The notes under the pieces are model-generated. The model did no database searches. It saw only the letters and a program-made list of their open reading frames with translations, and had not been told where the DNA came from. From Xestospongia muta (lineage: Eukaryota > Porifera > Demospongiae > Haplosclerida > Petrosiidae), in assembly GCA_963693285.1 (NCBI GenBank), contig OY848918.1:3477876-3541875 (forward strand): a stretch of DNA of 64,000 nt, read 5' to 3'. Position numbers and translations under genes: made by a program. Every line of letters starts with the position of its first letter. The stretch's first letter is position 1. Below are positions 32,300 to 44,165 of this stretch, one piece after another.

Positions 32300-34549
32300 A
32301 TGGCAGTACCTAGTACCTCCTCCTCTACAGCTCTCAAGAAACTAGAGGAACAATTCACTTGTGCTATGTGTCTTGACCTCTATACTAACCCTAAGACCTT
32401 ACCATGTCTCCATTCATTCTGTCAACAATGTCTAGAGGGTTTACCATTGCGTCCTCGAGGAGATAACTACTTCATCTCTTGTCCCACTTGTTGTCATCGT
32501 ACCCAGTTACCTCAGCCAACAGGAGCAGCTGACTTTCCTACAGCTTTCCAAATAAACAACCTCAAAGAGATACACAATCTAATGACAAAAGTGTCAGGAC
32601 ATCAAGAGGTAACCTGTGATAACTGTACTACAACTAATGCCACAGGTTACTGTAAAGAATGTGCCAAGTTCCTCTGTCCAAAATGTATTGACGTTCACAA
32701 GATTTGGGCTCCCATTGCTGATCATATGATAACAAGTCTTGATGAGGTAGCAACGTCTGCATCTAAATTGCTTCCCAAGAAGCAGGAAATAAAGTGTTCT
32801 ACTCATAATGAGCCTTTAAGGATCTTTTGTGAAACATGTGAAGAGCTCATTTGTCATGACTGTACTGTACGTATTCATAGAGATCATGATTATGACTTAA
32901 TCTCTGACTGTTATGCTAAACATTGTCAAAAATTAGAAACAAGTCTGAAGTCAGTTCGTGACAAAGTCACTGCTGTTACTGATGTCCTAACTGCACTCAC
33001 AGACAGAGAGAATAAGATCAGAGAGCAAGGAGAAGTTGTCAAAGAGGAGATACATGTCATGGTGGAAGAAATGATTGATATCCTTCGTCAGTCTGAGAGA
33101 CAGTTGACTAGAGAGGTGGACACAGTCACTGATAGTAAACTACAGGTGTTATCAGATCAGAAGAAATCAGCTGAAAGAAGATTGAGTCAACTGAAGGATT
33201 GCCAAGAATTTGTGAAACAGAGTCTTGAGATAGGCAGTCCTCAAGAAGTAGTGACATCTACAAAACAAATGATGGAGCATATGAGTCATCTGACTAAACA
33301 GGTTAACATTTATCCTAGTGAGAAAGCTAACCTCCACTTTAAGAAAGACAGCAACCTTGTTGATACACTACATCATATTGGAGATATTGTGTTCTTCTCA
33401 CCTACTGTTCTACAACAATGTAAGGTCAAGAAAGTTGATTGTCAACACATCACTATGAACAATAAAACAGTTTCATTCCCACTATCTATCCAATATTGTG
33501 ATTTTAGTCTTCTTACTGTTCCTCTATCATCACTCGTTTGTAATGTAATACCAGTTGGTACAACTACACCCATCACAGCTACAGTTACTACCACCACCCA
33601 TCCTGGAGTGTATACAATACATTGTAGTCCTGTAACTCGTGATTATCATCAAGTTAATGTCCAAGTTGATGATGTCCAAGTTGATAGTATCTCGCTAGTG
33701 ATCCCTTTTAATCCTTACCTTGATAACATCACTCCAGTATGTACTATACCTGAATTTAACGGACCCTGGGGAGTTGCTGTGACTGATGACGGACATATTA
33801 TATTAAGTGAACGTAATGGTCATTGTGTCACAGTACTAGATAGAGATGGAAAGAAAGTGGAGTCATTTGGTCTGAAGAGTGAAGGAAGTAGAATTGTTAA
33901 GTTTTCTCAACCTCGTGGTGTAGCCATTACTCCAGACAACTTTATTCTTGTTTCTGATAATCACAAGATCCAGAAGATATCTATGGATGGGAAATGTATT
34001 GAATCAGTTGGTAAACAAGGTAGTGGACCACTAGAATTTAATTTACCTTGTGAAATCACCATTTCTCCTAAAAGTGGACATATTTATATTGCAGATTATG
34101 GTAACCATCGTATACAAGTCTTAAATCCTGATCTAACTTTCTCCCACACATTTGGTACCAAAGGATCAGCCGAAGGACAGTTTAATAATCCGGGATATGT
34201 TGCTATTGACAGACAAGGGTTAGTCTACGTGGCAGATATCAACAATCTTCATGTCCAGACATTCACTTCCGAGGGACAGTTTTTATCTCAGTTTTTTACC
34301 AAAGGTCCTGGTCCTGGACAACTTATATGTCCATCAGGGATTGTAATAGATGATAACAATCTAATGTACATTACAGAATGGGATAATCATTGTATCTCTG
34401 TCTTCACTACTGATGGTCAGTTTGTACATTCTTTTGGAGGACAAGGTAGCAGTGTGGGTCAGTTTAATAAGCCAATTGGAATAACATTTGACAAAGAAGG
34501 ATATTTGTATGTTTGTGACCATTGTAATAACAGACTAGTAGTGTATTGA
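32300..34549 (+). CDS. TRIM-NHL protein, copy 4
   Basis: Single exon, 749 residues from the conserved MAVPS Met (an upstream in-frame ATG at 32168 is not favoured). RING reads CAMCLDLYTNPK with all ligands kept. Two B-boxes, coiled coil, filamin-type domain and six NHL blades follow. The coiled coil-filamin junction reads VNIYPSEKANL where most copies have VNIEEFNPREKANL, a three-codon loss shared only with copy 6. Blade 4 has QFFTKGPGPGQLICP, also shared with copy 6. It is therefore sister to copy 6. Confidence 0.93.
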   Translation: MAVPSTSSSTALKKLEEQFTCAMCLDLYTNPKTLPCLHSFCQQCLEGLPLRPRGDNYFISCPTCCHRTQLPQPTGAADFPTAFQINNLKEIHNLMTKVSGHQEVTCDNCTTTNATGYCKECAKFLCPKCIDVHKIWAPIADHMITSLDEVATSASKLLPKKQEIKCSTHNEPLRIFCETCEELICHDCTVRIHRDHDYDLISDCYAKHCQKLETSLKSVRDKVTAVTDVLTALTDRENKIREQGEVVKEEIHVMVEEMIDILRQSERQLTREVDTVTDSKLQVLSDQKKSAERRLSQLKDCQEFVKQSLEIGSPQEVVTSTKQMMEHMSHLTKQVNIYPSEKANLHFKKDSNLVDTLHHIGDIVFFSPTVLQQCKVKKVDCQHITMNNKTVSFPLSIQYCDFSLLTVPLSSLVCNVIPVGTTTPITATVTTTTHPGVYTIHCSPVTRDYHQVNVQVDDVQVDSISLVIPFNPYLDNITPVCTIPEFNGPWGVAVTDDGHIILSERNGHCVTVLDRDGKKVESFGLKSEGSRIVKFSQPRGVAITPDNFILVSDNHKIQKISMDGKCIESVGKQGSGPLEFNLPCEITISPKSGHIYIADYGNHRIQVLNPDLTFSHTFGTKGSAEGQFNNPGYVAIDRQGLVYVADINNLHVQTFTSEGQFLSQFFTKGPGPGQLICPSGIVIDDNNLMYITEWDNHCISVFTTDGQFVHSFGGQGSSVGQFNKPIGITFDKEGYLYVCDHCNNRLVVY

Positions 34550-34724
34550 GATAATAATACAGTGTGATAGTTTGTATGTACTTTATGAAAAATATATATT
34601 ATTTTTTTTGATATTAAGACATTTAACTCACCTACTTTTTTCTTATGAGAACATTTGTAAAATTGCTCTTCAACAAGTGAACAAGTTTGATCACATAATC
34701 ACCAAATGTACATATAATGACACT

Positions 34725-34970
34725 GTAACACTGTCTAAATATTAAATGACATTATAAGAGAGATGATGTCCTTCAATTAACTAAATAAATTTGTACCCAT
34801 TACCTCATAAAAATGAAATGTTCTACTATATATATATTATAACTTGTTTGTTCTCTCTAGACGTGTGTAGATCGATGTGTCCTCATATATACACACTGAA
34901 TGAGAGACCAGGAAAGAAAATGATTAAAATTATATCTTCTGATACTCTCATAATTAAAATAGGTGAGTGA
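34725..34970 (+). pseudogene. KMT2 relic: intron 15 and tail of exon 16
   Basis: The usual junction is followed by intron 15. Exon 16 is reduced to its last third (34861-34963): TGTGTAGATCGATGTGTCC onward, with a frame break at TATATACACACTGAATGAG. The donor GTGAGT is kept. Confidence 0.85.
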
Positions 34971-35876
34971 GTAGATAGATAGTCTAGCTAGCTAGATCCT
35001 CCTCCTTTTTTATAAGCTGACGGGCGGAGGAATATCTAGATGCGCACTAGATATACTGCTGTCCCATTGGAATGAGTGGAATACGAAATAATACCACAAT
35101 GTTTACATAATGGTTATAAACTTTTATTACAATTGCCATGTGACCCTGAGTTCTTTTATCTCTGTTTGTTGTCCTCTTAAATTTGGAAGCTGTTATGCCA
35201 AGCTAATATATAACTGAAATCCAAGGACATGTACGTATTATTGCAGTACTAAATAAACTTGTCAAAGAAATGTTTTGAGAAAATTCCAGGTTGTTACATT
35301 ACTGCCTATAAACACTTTGAGAGGTCATCCTTTCAAAGAAAACAAATGAAAATATCATAGGATTTACAAGTTGCTACTTGAAAACAAAAGAACTAACAAG
35401 TTATCATATATAATTTTTTTAAAATCACTTAATTGTCAAAAAATCAAAGCATCTAAACTAATATCACTGTTGTCATAATCTTTCTTGTACTCCTAGGCTG
35501 AAATATAGTAACAGGTGGAGGTATAAACACTTTCAGGGGAGATCTCAGAGTTTGTTCCCACATATCCAACAACAACACCTTTTTCATTGAATGCTTTTCA
35601 ATGATCTTCCACTAGAACTAGCAAAGGTGAAATAACTAATACAAAAAATGATGACACTCATCGAAGATGGCCTTTCTCTGCTCATCCTTAATGAATTTCA
35701 TTTTTATTCACAATTCTAAAAGACTAACAAATGGAAAATTTATATAAATAATTATTAAATAACACAACTGTTTTTACAACTATTGTAAGATCGCATGTTC
35801 CAAAATTCTGTCTGACCCACTTCAAGATATCAGGACTGTTTGTACTAGTATACATAGACAGTTTGTCTCTCCTGTT
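34971..35876. other. Spacer duplicated at 49140-50057
   Basis: About 900 bp without coding potential, almost identical to the spacer before TRIM fragment 10, beginning GTCTAGCTAGCTAGA and containing GGCTGAAATATAGTA. It is not derived from KMT2 or TRIM as far as I can see. The last 120 bp are the TRIM leader block. Confidence 0.75.
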
Positions 35877-37427
35877 ATGTCTAGAGGGTCTACCACTGGA
35901 TTCTGAAGGAGATACTTCATCTCTTGTCCCACTTGTTGTCATCATACCCACTTTTCTAAACCAACAGGAGTATCTGATTTTTCTACAGCTTTCCAAATTA
36001 ACAACCTCAAAGAGGTCTACAATTTAATGATAAGTCAGGAGATCAACAGGTAACCTGTAATAACTGTACAACAATTAATGGTAAAGACTGCTGTAAAGAA
36101 TGTACCAACTTTCGCTGTCAAGAATGTATTGATGTTCACAAGAAGTGGGTTCCCATTGCTGATTACATAATAACCTCTGTGTCTAAAATACTTTCAAGTC
36201 ACATGCAGGAGATAAAATGTTCCACTCGTAATGAACCTTTGAAAATATTTTGTGGAACATGTGAAGAACTAATTTGTCATGACTGCACTGTACGTATTCA
36301 TAGAGATCATGATTATGACTTAATCTCTGACTGCTATATATCTCAAACATTGTCAATAATTAGAAACATGTCTGAAATCAGTTAGTGACAAGGCCACCGC
36401 TGTTACTGATGTCCTAACTGCTCTAATAGACAGAGAGAATGATATCAGAGAGCAAGGAGAAGTTATCAAAGAGGAAATACATGTCATGGTGGAAGAAATG
36501 ATTGATATCCTTAAGGCATCTGTCTGAGGGACAATTGACTAAAGAGGTAGACACAGTCACTAGTATTAAACTACAGGTGTTATCAGAGCAGAAGAAATCA
36601 GCTGAAATGAGATTGTGTCAAATAAAGGATTGCCAAGAATTTGTAAGAGTTTAGAGATAAGCAGTCATCAAGAAGTAAAACAAATGATGTGCTGTGTGAA
36701 TCTCAACACGTTAAGATTGAAGAGTTTAATTCTAGAGAGAAAGTTAATCTCTACTTAAAGAAAAACAACAACATTGTTGATACACTACATCATGTTGGAG
36801 ATGTTATATGCCTCTCATCTACTGTTCTAAAGCAGTGTAAAGTCAAGAATATTGATCATCAACACATCATTGTGAAAAATAAAACAGTTTCATTCCAATT
36901 ATCTACCCAATTTTCTAATTCTAGTCTTACAGTTTCTCTATCATCACTCAGTTGTAGTGTAATACCATTTGGTACAACTACACTCATCACAGCTACAGCC
37001 ACTACCACCACCCATCCTGAAGTGTGTACAATACATTGTAGTCCTGTAACTCGTGGGCATCATGAAGTTAATGTCCAAGTAAATGATGTCCAAGTTGATG
37101 ATACCTCACTAGTGATCCCTTTTAATCCTTACCTTGATAACATCACTCCGATACATACTATACCTGAACTTAAAAGACCCTGAGGGGTTGCTGTGACTGA
37201 GGGTGGACATATTAGTGAGAATGATTGTGACTATGTCACAATACTAGATAGAGATGGAAAGAAAGTGAAGTCTTTTGGTCATAAAAGTGGAAGAAAAGGA
37301 AATGTCAAGTTCTCTTCTCCTCATGGTGTAGCTATTACTCCAGACAAGTTTATTCTTGTTGCTGATACTCACAAGATCCAGAAGATATCTGTGATGGGAA
37401 ATGTATTAAATCAGTTGGTAAACTTCA
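35877..37427 (+). pseudogene. TRIM-NHL copy 5, heavily decayed
   Basis: The start ATG is fused to TCTAGAGGG, skipping the first half of the RING; in copy 7 the equivalent deletion would run between two ATG triplets about 128 bp apart. Stops and frameshifts follow (TGA at 35904, broken B-box 1, coiled coil and filamin segments). B-box 2 (36209-36330) and the filamin domain (36720-37180) remain readable. NHL blades 1 and 2 are present, then at about 37427 the sequence switches to KMT2-flank spacer (TTCATTGTAAGTAAATCC). Confidence 0.92.
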
Positions 37428-37660
37428 TTGTAAGTAAATCCGGTGTCATGCCATTTTGTCTAATCCCGTTTCTTCTAACAAAATATACTATTGTCCCATT
37501 TTGTCTAAAAGTATAAAACGCCTCTAATAATTGCATAGCATAATAATTGTATAACTTATAGCTCAGAGTTTTTGATCATAACTTTCTAAAAGGTGTAGTA
37601 CACTCTGGAATGTTTATACTGAAGAGTGTCCTTGAACTTATAATAATGCTGAAGGATGAC
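37428..37660. other. KMT2 3'-flank-derived spacer
   Basis: Matches 18845-19085 closely, including CATTTTGTCTAA repeats and the empty MITE site near 37558 (AACTTATAGCTCAG). No gene. Confidence 0.75.
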
Positions 37661-37945
37661 ATTTTTTTGTCTCAGTTTGATACTAAGGGATCTGGTCCTG
37701 GACAACTTAGTTATCCATTAGGGATTGTAATAGATGATAACAATTTAATGTACATTACAGAGTTAGATAATCATTGTATCTCTATCTTCACAACTGATGG
37801 TCAGTTTGTACAATATTTTAGAGGACAACATAGTAGTGTGGGTCAGTTTAATTACCCATATGGAATAACATTTAACAGAGAAGGATATTTGTATATTGTG
37901 ATTTAGTAATAACAATAACAACAATAACAGTGTATTGAGATAATA
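37661..37945 (+). pseudogene. TRIM-NHL tail relic
   Basis: Encodes QFDTKGSGPGQLSYPLG through blades 5 and 6, including ITFNREGYLYI. A one-base loss near 37895 (TATTGTGATTTAG) breaks the end before the usual RLVVY. Paralogous to the relic at 19086. Confidence 0.9.
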
Positions 37946-37989
37946 ATACAGTGTGATAGTTTGTATGTACATTTAAGAAACTATTTTGG

Positions 37990-38226
37990 TTGTTTCCGGT
38001 AGTTGTCACACCAGCTGTTTTTCTAACTTCCATTACACATGTACTTGTCATAAGAATTGTATATTTCTCAATAACAGAGTTTACTGTCATCAACATCGCC
38101 TCACTGGGAGCTGAGGAGAAAGAGTAATGTGTGTAGATCGATGTGTCCTCAAAAACACTGACCACAAGAGACCAGGAAGGAAAATACTAAAAACTATATC
38201 TTCTAATACTCTCAGAATTAATATAG
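37990..38226 (+). pseudogene. KMT2 relic: exon 16
   Basis: Begins within the extended-PHD part (GTAGTTGTCACACCAGCTG) and ends at the exon border before GTGAGT at 38227. Frame-breaking indels are present. Same junctions as at 19426. Confidence 0.87.
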
Positions 38227-38728
38227 GTGAGTGAGTAGATAGATTGATATGTGTATGGATAAATGTATATATATACAAAGGTAGGAAGTTGTCCTATAAT
38301 TGTTTTGGAAGACACTGATTTCACAGTAAAATGCTGGAGGTATAAAGATTAGAGAATTGACAACAATGTCTGTGGGATGACCATAGAATGTTAGAAATTA
38401 ATGTTTAAAGACAGAGAAGTAAGGTAGTAAGAAACTTTTAAGCTTTAATACATTGCCTCCATACAACAGTTACATAACTGTTCAACAGGTACTAAGAAGT
38501 CTCAAATTAAAGTAAGGACTAGCTACCTTTTGAGATTCAATGGTAGCAAAAGTCTTTACTTCAAATTATCATAGGATTTGTTAATTATAACAATAGTTAT
38601 AATGCAATTATAATAACACAACTGTTATTTTAGTTACTATAAGATCACATGATACAACATCCTTAACTACCTCAAAATAACAGGGCTGTTTTGTAAGTAT
38701 ATAGCTTGGTCTTAAATACTTTCCTCTT
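38227..38728. other. TRIM copy 6 upstream region
   Basis: Near-duplicate of the spacer upstream of copy 2, with the hAT empty site ACTATAAG at 38636-38643 and the leader block before the ATG. No gene. Confidence 0.72.
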
Positions 38729-40972
38729 ATGGCAGTACCTAGTACTTCCTCCTCTACAACTCTCAAGAAACTAGAGGAACAGTTCACCTGTGCTATATGT
38801 CTTGAACTCTATACTAACCCTAAGACCTTACCATGTCTCCATTCATTCTGTCAACAATGTCTAGAAGGTTTACCATTGCATCCTCAAGGAGATAACTACT
38901 TCATCTCTTGTCCCACTTGTTGTCATCGTACCCAGTTACATCAACCAACAGGAGCAGCTGATTTTCCTACAGCTTTTCAAATAAACAACCTCAAAGAGGT
39001 TTACAATCTAATGAAAAAAGTGTCAGGACATCAAGAGGTAACCTGTGATAACTGTACTACAACTAATGCCACAGGTTACTGTAAAGAATGTGCCAAGTTC
39101 CTCTGTCCAAAATGTATTGATGTTCACAAGATTTGGGCTCCCATTGCTGATCATATGATAACAAGTCTTGATGAGGTAGCAACGTCTGCATCTAAATTGC
39201 TTCCCAAGAAACAGGAAATAAAGTGTTCCACTCATAATGAGCCTTTAAGGATCTTTTGTGAAACATGTGAAGAACTCATTTGTCATGACTGTACTGTACG
39301 TATTCATAGAGATCATGATTATGACTTAATCTCTGACTGTTATGCCAAACATTGTCAAAAATTGGAAACAAGTCTGAAATCAGTTCGTGACAAGGTCACT
39401 GCTGTTACTGATGGCCTAACTGTTCTCACAGACAGAGAGAATGAGGTCAGAGAGCAAGGAAAAGTTGTGAAAGAGGAGATACATGTCATGGTGGAAGAAA
39501 TAATTGATATCCTTCATCAGTCTGAGAGACAGTTGACTAGAGAGGTGGACGCAGTCACTGGTCGTAAACTACAGGTGTTATCAGATCAGAAGAAATCAGC
39601 TGAAAGAAGATTAATTCAATTGAAGGATTGCCAAGAATTTGTGGTACAGAGTCTTGAGATAGGCAGTCCTCAAGAAGTAGTGACATCTACAAAACAAATG
39701 ATGGAGCATATGAGTTATCTGACTAAACAGGTTAACATTTATCCTGATGAGAAAGCTAACCTCCACTTTAAGAAAGACATCAAAATTGTTGATACACTAC
39801 ATCATATTGGAGATATTGTGTTCTTTTCACCTACTGTTCTACAACAGTGTAAAGTCAAGAAGATTGATCATCAACACATCACTATGAACAATAAAACAGT
39901 TTCATTCCCACTATCTATCCAATATTGTGATTCCAGTCTTCTTACTGTTCCTCTATCATCACTCAGTTGTAATGTAATACCAGTTGGTACAACTACACCC
40001 ATCACAGCTACAGTCACTACCACCACCCATCCTGGAGTGTATACAATACATTGTAGTCCTATAACTCGTGGTCGTCATCAAGTTAATGTTCAAATTAATG
40101 ATGTCCAAGTTGATGGTACCTCACTAATGATCCCTTTTAATCCTTACCTTGATAACATCACTTCAGTATGTACTATACCCGAACTTAACAGACCCTGGGG
40201 AGTTGCTGTGACTGATGATGGACATATTATATTAAGTGAACGTCATTGTGTCACAGTACTAGATAGAGATGGAAAGAAAGTAAAGTCATTTGGTGTGAAG
40301 AGTGAAGGAAGTGGAAATGTTAAGTTTTTTCAACCTCGTGGTGTAGCTATTACTCCAGACAACTTTATTCTTGTTGCTGATAATCATAAGATCCAGAAGA
40401 TATCTGTGGATGGGAAATGTGTTAAGTCAGTTGGTAAACAAGGTAGTGGACCACTAGAATTCAATTTACCTTGTGGAATCACCATTTCTCCTAAAAGTGG
40501 ACATATTTATATTGTAGATTATGGTAACCATCGTATACAAGTCTTAAATTCTGATCTAACTTTCTCTCACACATTTGGTACCAAAGGATCAGGAGAGGGA
40601 CAGTTTAATAATCCAGGATATATTGCTATTGACAGACAAGGGTTAGTCTATGTGGCTGATATCAGCAATCTTTGTATCCAGATATTCACTCCTAAGGGAC
40701 AGTTTTTATCTCAGTTTTTCACCAAAGGTCCTGGTCCTGGACAACTTATATGTCCATCAGGGATTTTAGTAGACGATAACAACCTAATGTACGTTACAGA
40801 GTGGGATAATCATTGTATCTCTGTCTTCACTACTGATGGTCAGTTTGTACGTTCTTTTGGAGGACAAGGTAGCAGTGTGGGTCAGTTTAATAATCCAATT
40901 GGAATAACATTTGACAAAGAAGGATATTTGTATGTTTGTGATCATTGTAACAACAGACTAGTAGTGTATTGA
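38729..40972 (+). CDS. TRIM-NHL protein, copy 6
   Basis: Single exon, 747 residues, all TRIM-NHL domains present and RING and B-box ligands intact. It shares with copy 4 the shortened junction VNIYPDEKANL and the blade 4 sequence QFFTKGPGPGQLICP. Blade 1 lacks two residues relative to copy 4 (SERHCVTVLDRD against SERNGHCVTVLDRD). The start is the conserved MAVPS Met. Confidence 0.93.
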   Translation: MAVPSTSSSTTLKKLEEQFTCAICLELYTNPKTLPCLHSFCQQCLEGLPLHPQGDNYFISCPTCCHRTQLHQPTGAADFPTAFQINNLKEVYNLMKKVSGHQEVTCDNCTTTNATGYCKECAKFLCPKCIDVHKIWAPIADHMITSLDEVATSASKLLPKKQEIKCSTHNEPLRIFCETCEELICHDCTVRIHRDHDYDLISDCYAKHCQKLETSLKSVRDKVTAVTDGLTVLTDRENEVREQGKVVKEEIHVMVEEIIDILHQSERQLTREVDAVTGRKLQVLSDQKKSAERRLIQLKDCQEFVVQSLEIGSPQEVVTSTKQMMEHMSYLTKQVNIYPDEKANLHFKKDIKIVDTLHHIGDIVFFSPTVLQQCKVKKIDHQHITMNNKTVSFPLSIQYCDSSLLTVPLSSLSCNVIPVGTTTPITATVTTTTHPGVYTIHCSPITRGRHQVNVQINDVQVDGTSLMIPFNPYLDNITSVCTIPELNRPWGVAVTDDGHIILSERHCVTVLDRDGKKVKSFGVKSEGSGNVKFFQPRGVAITPDNFILVADNHKIQKISVDGKCVKSVGKQGSGPLEFNLPCGITISPKSGHIYIVDYGNHRIQVLNSDLTFSHTFGTKGSGEGQFNNPGYIAIDRQGLVYVADISNLCIQIFTPKGQFLSQFFTKGPGPGQLICPSGILVDDNNLMYVTEWDNHCISVFTTDGQFVRSFGGQGSSVGQFNNPIGITFDKEGYLYVCDHCNNRLVVY

Positions 40973-41154
40973 GATAATAATACAGTGTGATAGTTTGTAT
41001 GTACTTTTATGAAAAAAAGTTTTTGTTGATGTTATGACACTTAATTCATCTACTCTCTTTTATAACAGGGATATTTATAAAATTACTCTTCAACAAGTGA
41101 ACAAAGTTTGATCACATAATCACACAATATACATATGATGACACTGTAACACTG

Positions 41155-41375
41155 TCTTAATATTAAATGACATTATAAGAGAGAGGATGTCCTTTAATTA
41201 AGTTAATAAATTTGTACCCATTAGCTTATAGTGACAAAATGTTCTACTATATATTATAACTTGTTTGTTCTCTCTAGATGTGTGTAAATTGATGTGTCTT
41301 CATACACAGACCATTAGAGACCAGGAAGGAAAATGGTTAAAATTATATCTTCTGATATTCTAACAATGGAAAATT
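41155..41375 (+). pseudogene. KMT2 relic: intron 15 and tail of exon 16
   Basis: Usual junction near 41157, then intron 15 and only the last part of exon 16 (41279-41372), with the middle missing. It is fused within a few bases to TRIM leader sequence for copy 7, giving the shortest spacer in the array (about 530 bp between TRIM stop and next TRIM start). Confidence 0.83.
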
Positions 41376-41499
41376 TATATAAACATATATTTAATAACAC
41401 AACAGTTTTTATAACTATCACATGATCCAAAATTCTGACCCACTTCAAGATATCAGGACTGTTTGTATTAGTATACATACACAGTTTGTTTCTCCTGTT

Positions 41500-43758
41500 A
41501 TGGCAGTACCTAGTGCCTCCTTCTCTACGGCTCTCAAGAAACTAGAGGAACAGCTCACCTGTGCTATATGTCTTGACTTCTATACAAACCCTAAGACCTT
41601 ACCATGTCTCCATTCTTTCTGTCAAAAATGCCTAGAGGGTCTACCACTGGATTCTGAAAGAGATACTTACTTCATCTCTTGTCCCACTTGTCGTCATCAT
41701 ACCCACTTTTCTAAACCAACAGGAGTATCTGATTTTCCTGCAGCTTTCCAAATTAACAACCTCAAAGAAGTCTACAATCTAATGATAAAAGTATCAGGAG
41801 ATCAAGAAGTAACCTGTGATAACTGTACTACAACTAATGCCACAGGCTACTGTAAAGAATGTGCCAAGTTTCTCTGTTCAAAATGTATTGATATTCACAA
41901 GAATTGGGCTCCCATTGCTGATCACATAATAATAAGTTTTGACGAGGTAACAACTTCTGTGTCTAAAATACTTCCAAAGAAGCAGGAGATAAAGTGTTCC
42001 ACTCATAAAAGGCCTTTGGAGATCTTTTGTGAAACATGTAAAGAGCTTATTTGTCAGCACTGTACTGTACGTATTCATAGAGATCATGATTATGACTTAA
42101 TCTCTGACTGTTATCTCAAACATTGTCAAAAATTAGAAGCATATCTGAAGTCAGTTCGTGACAAGGTCATTGCTGTTACTGATGTCCTAAATGTTCTCAC
42201 AGACAAAGAGAATGAGATTAGAGAGCAAAGTGAAGATATCAAAGAGGAGATACATGTCATGGTGGAAGAAATGATTAATATCCTTCGTCAGTCTGAGGGA
42301 CAGTTGACTAGAGAGGTGGACACAGTCACTGATAGTAAACTACAGGTGTTATCAGAGCAGAAGAAATCAGCTGAAATGAGATTGAGTCAACTTAAGGATT
42401 GCCAAGAATTTGTAGAACAGAGTCTTGAGATAGGCAGTCCTCAAGAAGTAGTGACATCTACAAAACAAATGATGGAGCGTATGGTTCATATGACTCAACA
42501 GGTTAGCATTCAAGAGTTTAATCTTAGAGAGAAAGCTAATCTCCACTTTAACAAAGACAGCAACATTGTTGATACACTACATCATATTGGAGATATTATA
42601 TGCCTCTCACCTACTGTTATACAACAGTGTAAAGTTAAGAATATTGATCGTCAACTCATCACTATGAATAATAAATCAGTTTCATTCCCACTATCTATCC
42701 AATTTAATGATTCCAGTCTTCTTACTGTTCCTCTATCATCACTCAGTTATAGTGTAGTACCAGTTGGTACAGCTACACCCATCACAGCTACAGTCACTAC
42801 CACCACCCATCCTGGAGTGTATACAATACATTGTAGTCCTGTAACTCGTGGTCATCATCAAGTTAATGTCCAAGTAAATGATGTCCAAGTTGATGGCACC
42901 TCACTAGTGATCCCTTTTAACCCTTACCTTGATAATATCACTCCAGTACATACTATACCTAAACTTAACAGACCTTGGGGAGTTGCTGTGACCAATGATG
43001 GACATATTATAGTAAGTGAGAATGATCATGACCATCTCACAATACTAGATAGAGATGGAAATAGAATGAAATCTTTTGGTCAGAAAAGTGGAGGAAAAGG
43101 AAATGTCAAGTTCTCTTCTCCTCGTGGTGTAGCCATTACTCCAGACAACTTTATTCTTATTGCTGATAGTCACAAAATCCAGAAGATATCTATGGATGGG
43201 AAATGTATTAAATCACTTGGTAAACAAGGTAGTGGACCACTGGAATTTAATTGCCCTTATGGTGTCACCATTTCTCCTATAACTGGACATATTTATATTG
43301 CAGATTGTGATAATCATCGCATACAAGTCTTGAATCCTGATCTAACTTTCTCCCACACATTTGGTACCAAAGGATCAGCTGAGGGACAGTTTAATAATCC
43401 CGGAAACATTGCTATTGACAAACGAGGGTTAGTCTATGTGGCTGATACTGAAAATTATTGTATCCAGATATTCACTTCTGAGGGACATTTTTTGTCTCAT
43501 TTTGGTACTAAAGGGTCTGGTCCTGGTCAACTTATATTTCCATCAGGGATTGTAATAGATAATGATGATTTAATGTACATAACAGAGTGGGGTAATGATC
43601 GTATATCTATCTTCACTACTGATGGTCAGTTTCTACGTTCTTTTGGAGGATGTGGTAACAGTGTGGGTCAGTTTAATGTTCCATGCGGAATAACATTTGA
43701 CAGAGAAGGATATCTGTATGTTTGTGACCATTGTAATAACAGACTAGTAGTGTATTGA
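41500..43758 (+). CDS. TRIM-NHL protein, copy 7
   Basis: Single exon, 752 residues from MAVPS. An in-frame ATG at 41422 would add DPLQDIRTVC-type leader residues; the same leader is open upstream of copies 1 and 10, but other copies interrupt it, so I take the downstream start. All domains and zinc ligands are present. The RING-B-box linker has HFSKPTGVSDFP, matching decayed copy 5, so copies 5 and 7 are sisters. Blade 1 reads SENDHDHLTILDRDGNRMKSFG, differing from copies 1, 2, 4 and 6. Confidence 0.92.
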   Translation: MAVPSASFSTALKKLEEQLTCAICLDFYTNPKTLPCLHSFCQKCLEGLPLDSERDTYFISCPTCRHHTHFSKPTGVSDFPAAFQINNLKEVYNLMIKVSGDQEVTCDNCTTTNATGYCKECAKFLCSKCIDIHKNWAPIADHIIISFDEVTTSVSKILPKKQEIKCSTHKRPLEIFCETCKELICQHCTVRIHRDHDYDLISDCYLKHCQKLEAYLKSVRDKVIAVTDVLNVLTDKENEIREQSEDIKEEIHVMVEEMINILRQSEGQLTREVDTVTDSKLQVLSEQKKSAEMRLSQLKDCQEFVEQSLEIGSPQEVVTSTKQMMERMVHMTQQVSIQEFNLREKANLHFNKDSNIVDTLHHIGDIICLSPTVIQQCKVKNIDRQLITMNNKSVSFPLSIQFNDSSLLTVPLSSLSYSVVPVGTATPITATVTTTTHPGVYTIHCSPVTRGHHQVNVQVNDVQVDGTSLVIPFNPYLDNITPVHTIPKLNRPWGVAVTNDGHIIVSENDHDHLTILDRDGNRMKSFGQKSGGKGNVKFSSPRGVAITPDNFILIADSHKIQKISMDGKCIKSLGKQGSGPLEFNCPYGVTISPITGHIYIADCDNHRIQVLNPDLTFSHTFGTKGSAEGQFNNPGNIAIDKRGLVYVADTENYCIQIFTSEGHFLSHFGTKGSGPGQLIFPSGIVIDNDDLMYITEWGNDRISIFTTDGQFLRSFGGCGNSVGQFNVPCGITFDREGYLYVCDHCNNRLVVY

Positions 43759-43924
43759 GATAATAATACAGTGTGATAGTTTGTATGTACTTTATGAAAA
43801 TGTATATATTATTTTTGTTGATGTTAAGACATTAAACTCACCTACTTCTTTCATAATGGAAACATTTGTAAAATTGCTCTTCAACAAGTAACAAAGTTTA
43901 ATCACATAATCACACAATGTAGAT

Positions 43925-44165
43925 ACGTTTGACGCTGTAACACTTATAAGAAAGAGAGTGTCCTTTAACTAACTTAATAAATTTCTACCCATTAGGTAAT
44001 AACTGTCACCAACATTCCTTGCTGAGAGATGAAGAAGAGAGAGTGGAGGAAGGGGATGTGTGTACATCAATATGTCCTCATACATACTGACCATGAGAGA
44101 ACCAGGAAGAAATATATTTAAAACTATATCTCCTGAAGCTCTCAGAATTAAAGTAGATGAGTGAG
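43925..44165 (+). pseudogene. KMT2 relic: intron 15 and tail of exon 16
   Basis: Intron 15-like block from about 43940 with exon 16 reduced to about 43996-44157, containing several indels. It is joined at 44170 to KMT2 intron 21 sequence, skipping FYRN and FYRC exons. Confidence 0.82.
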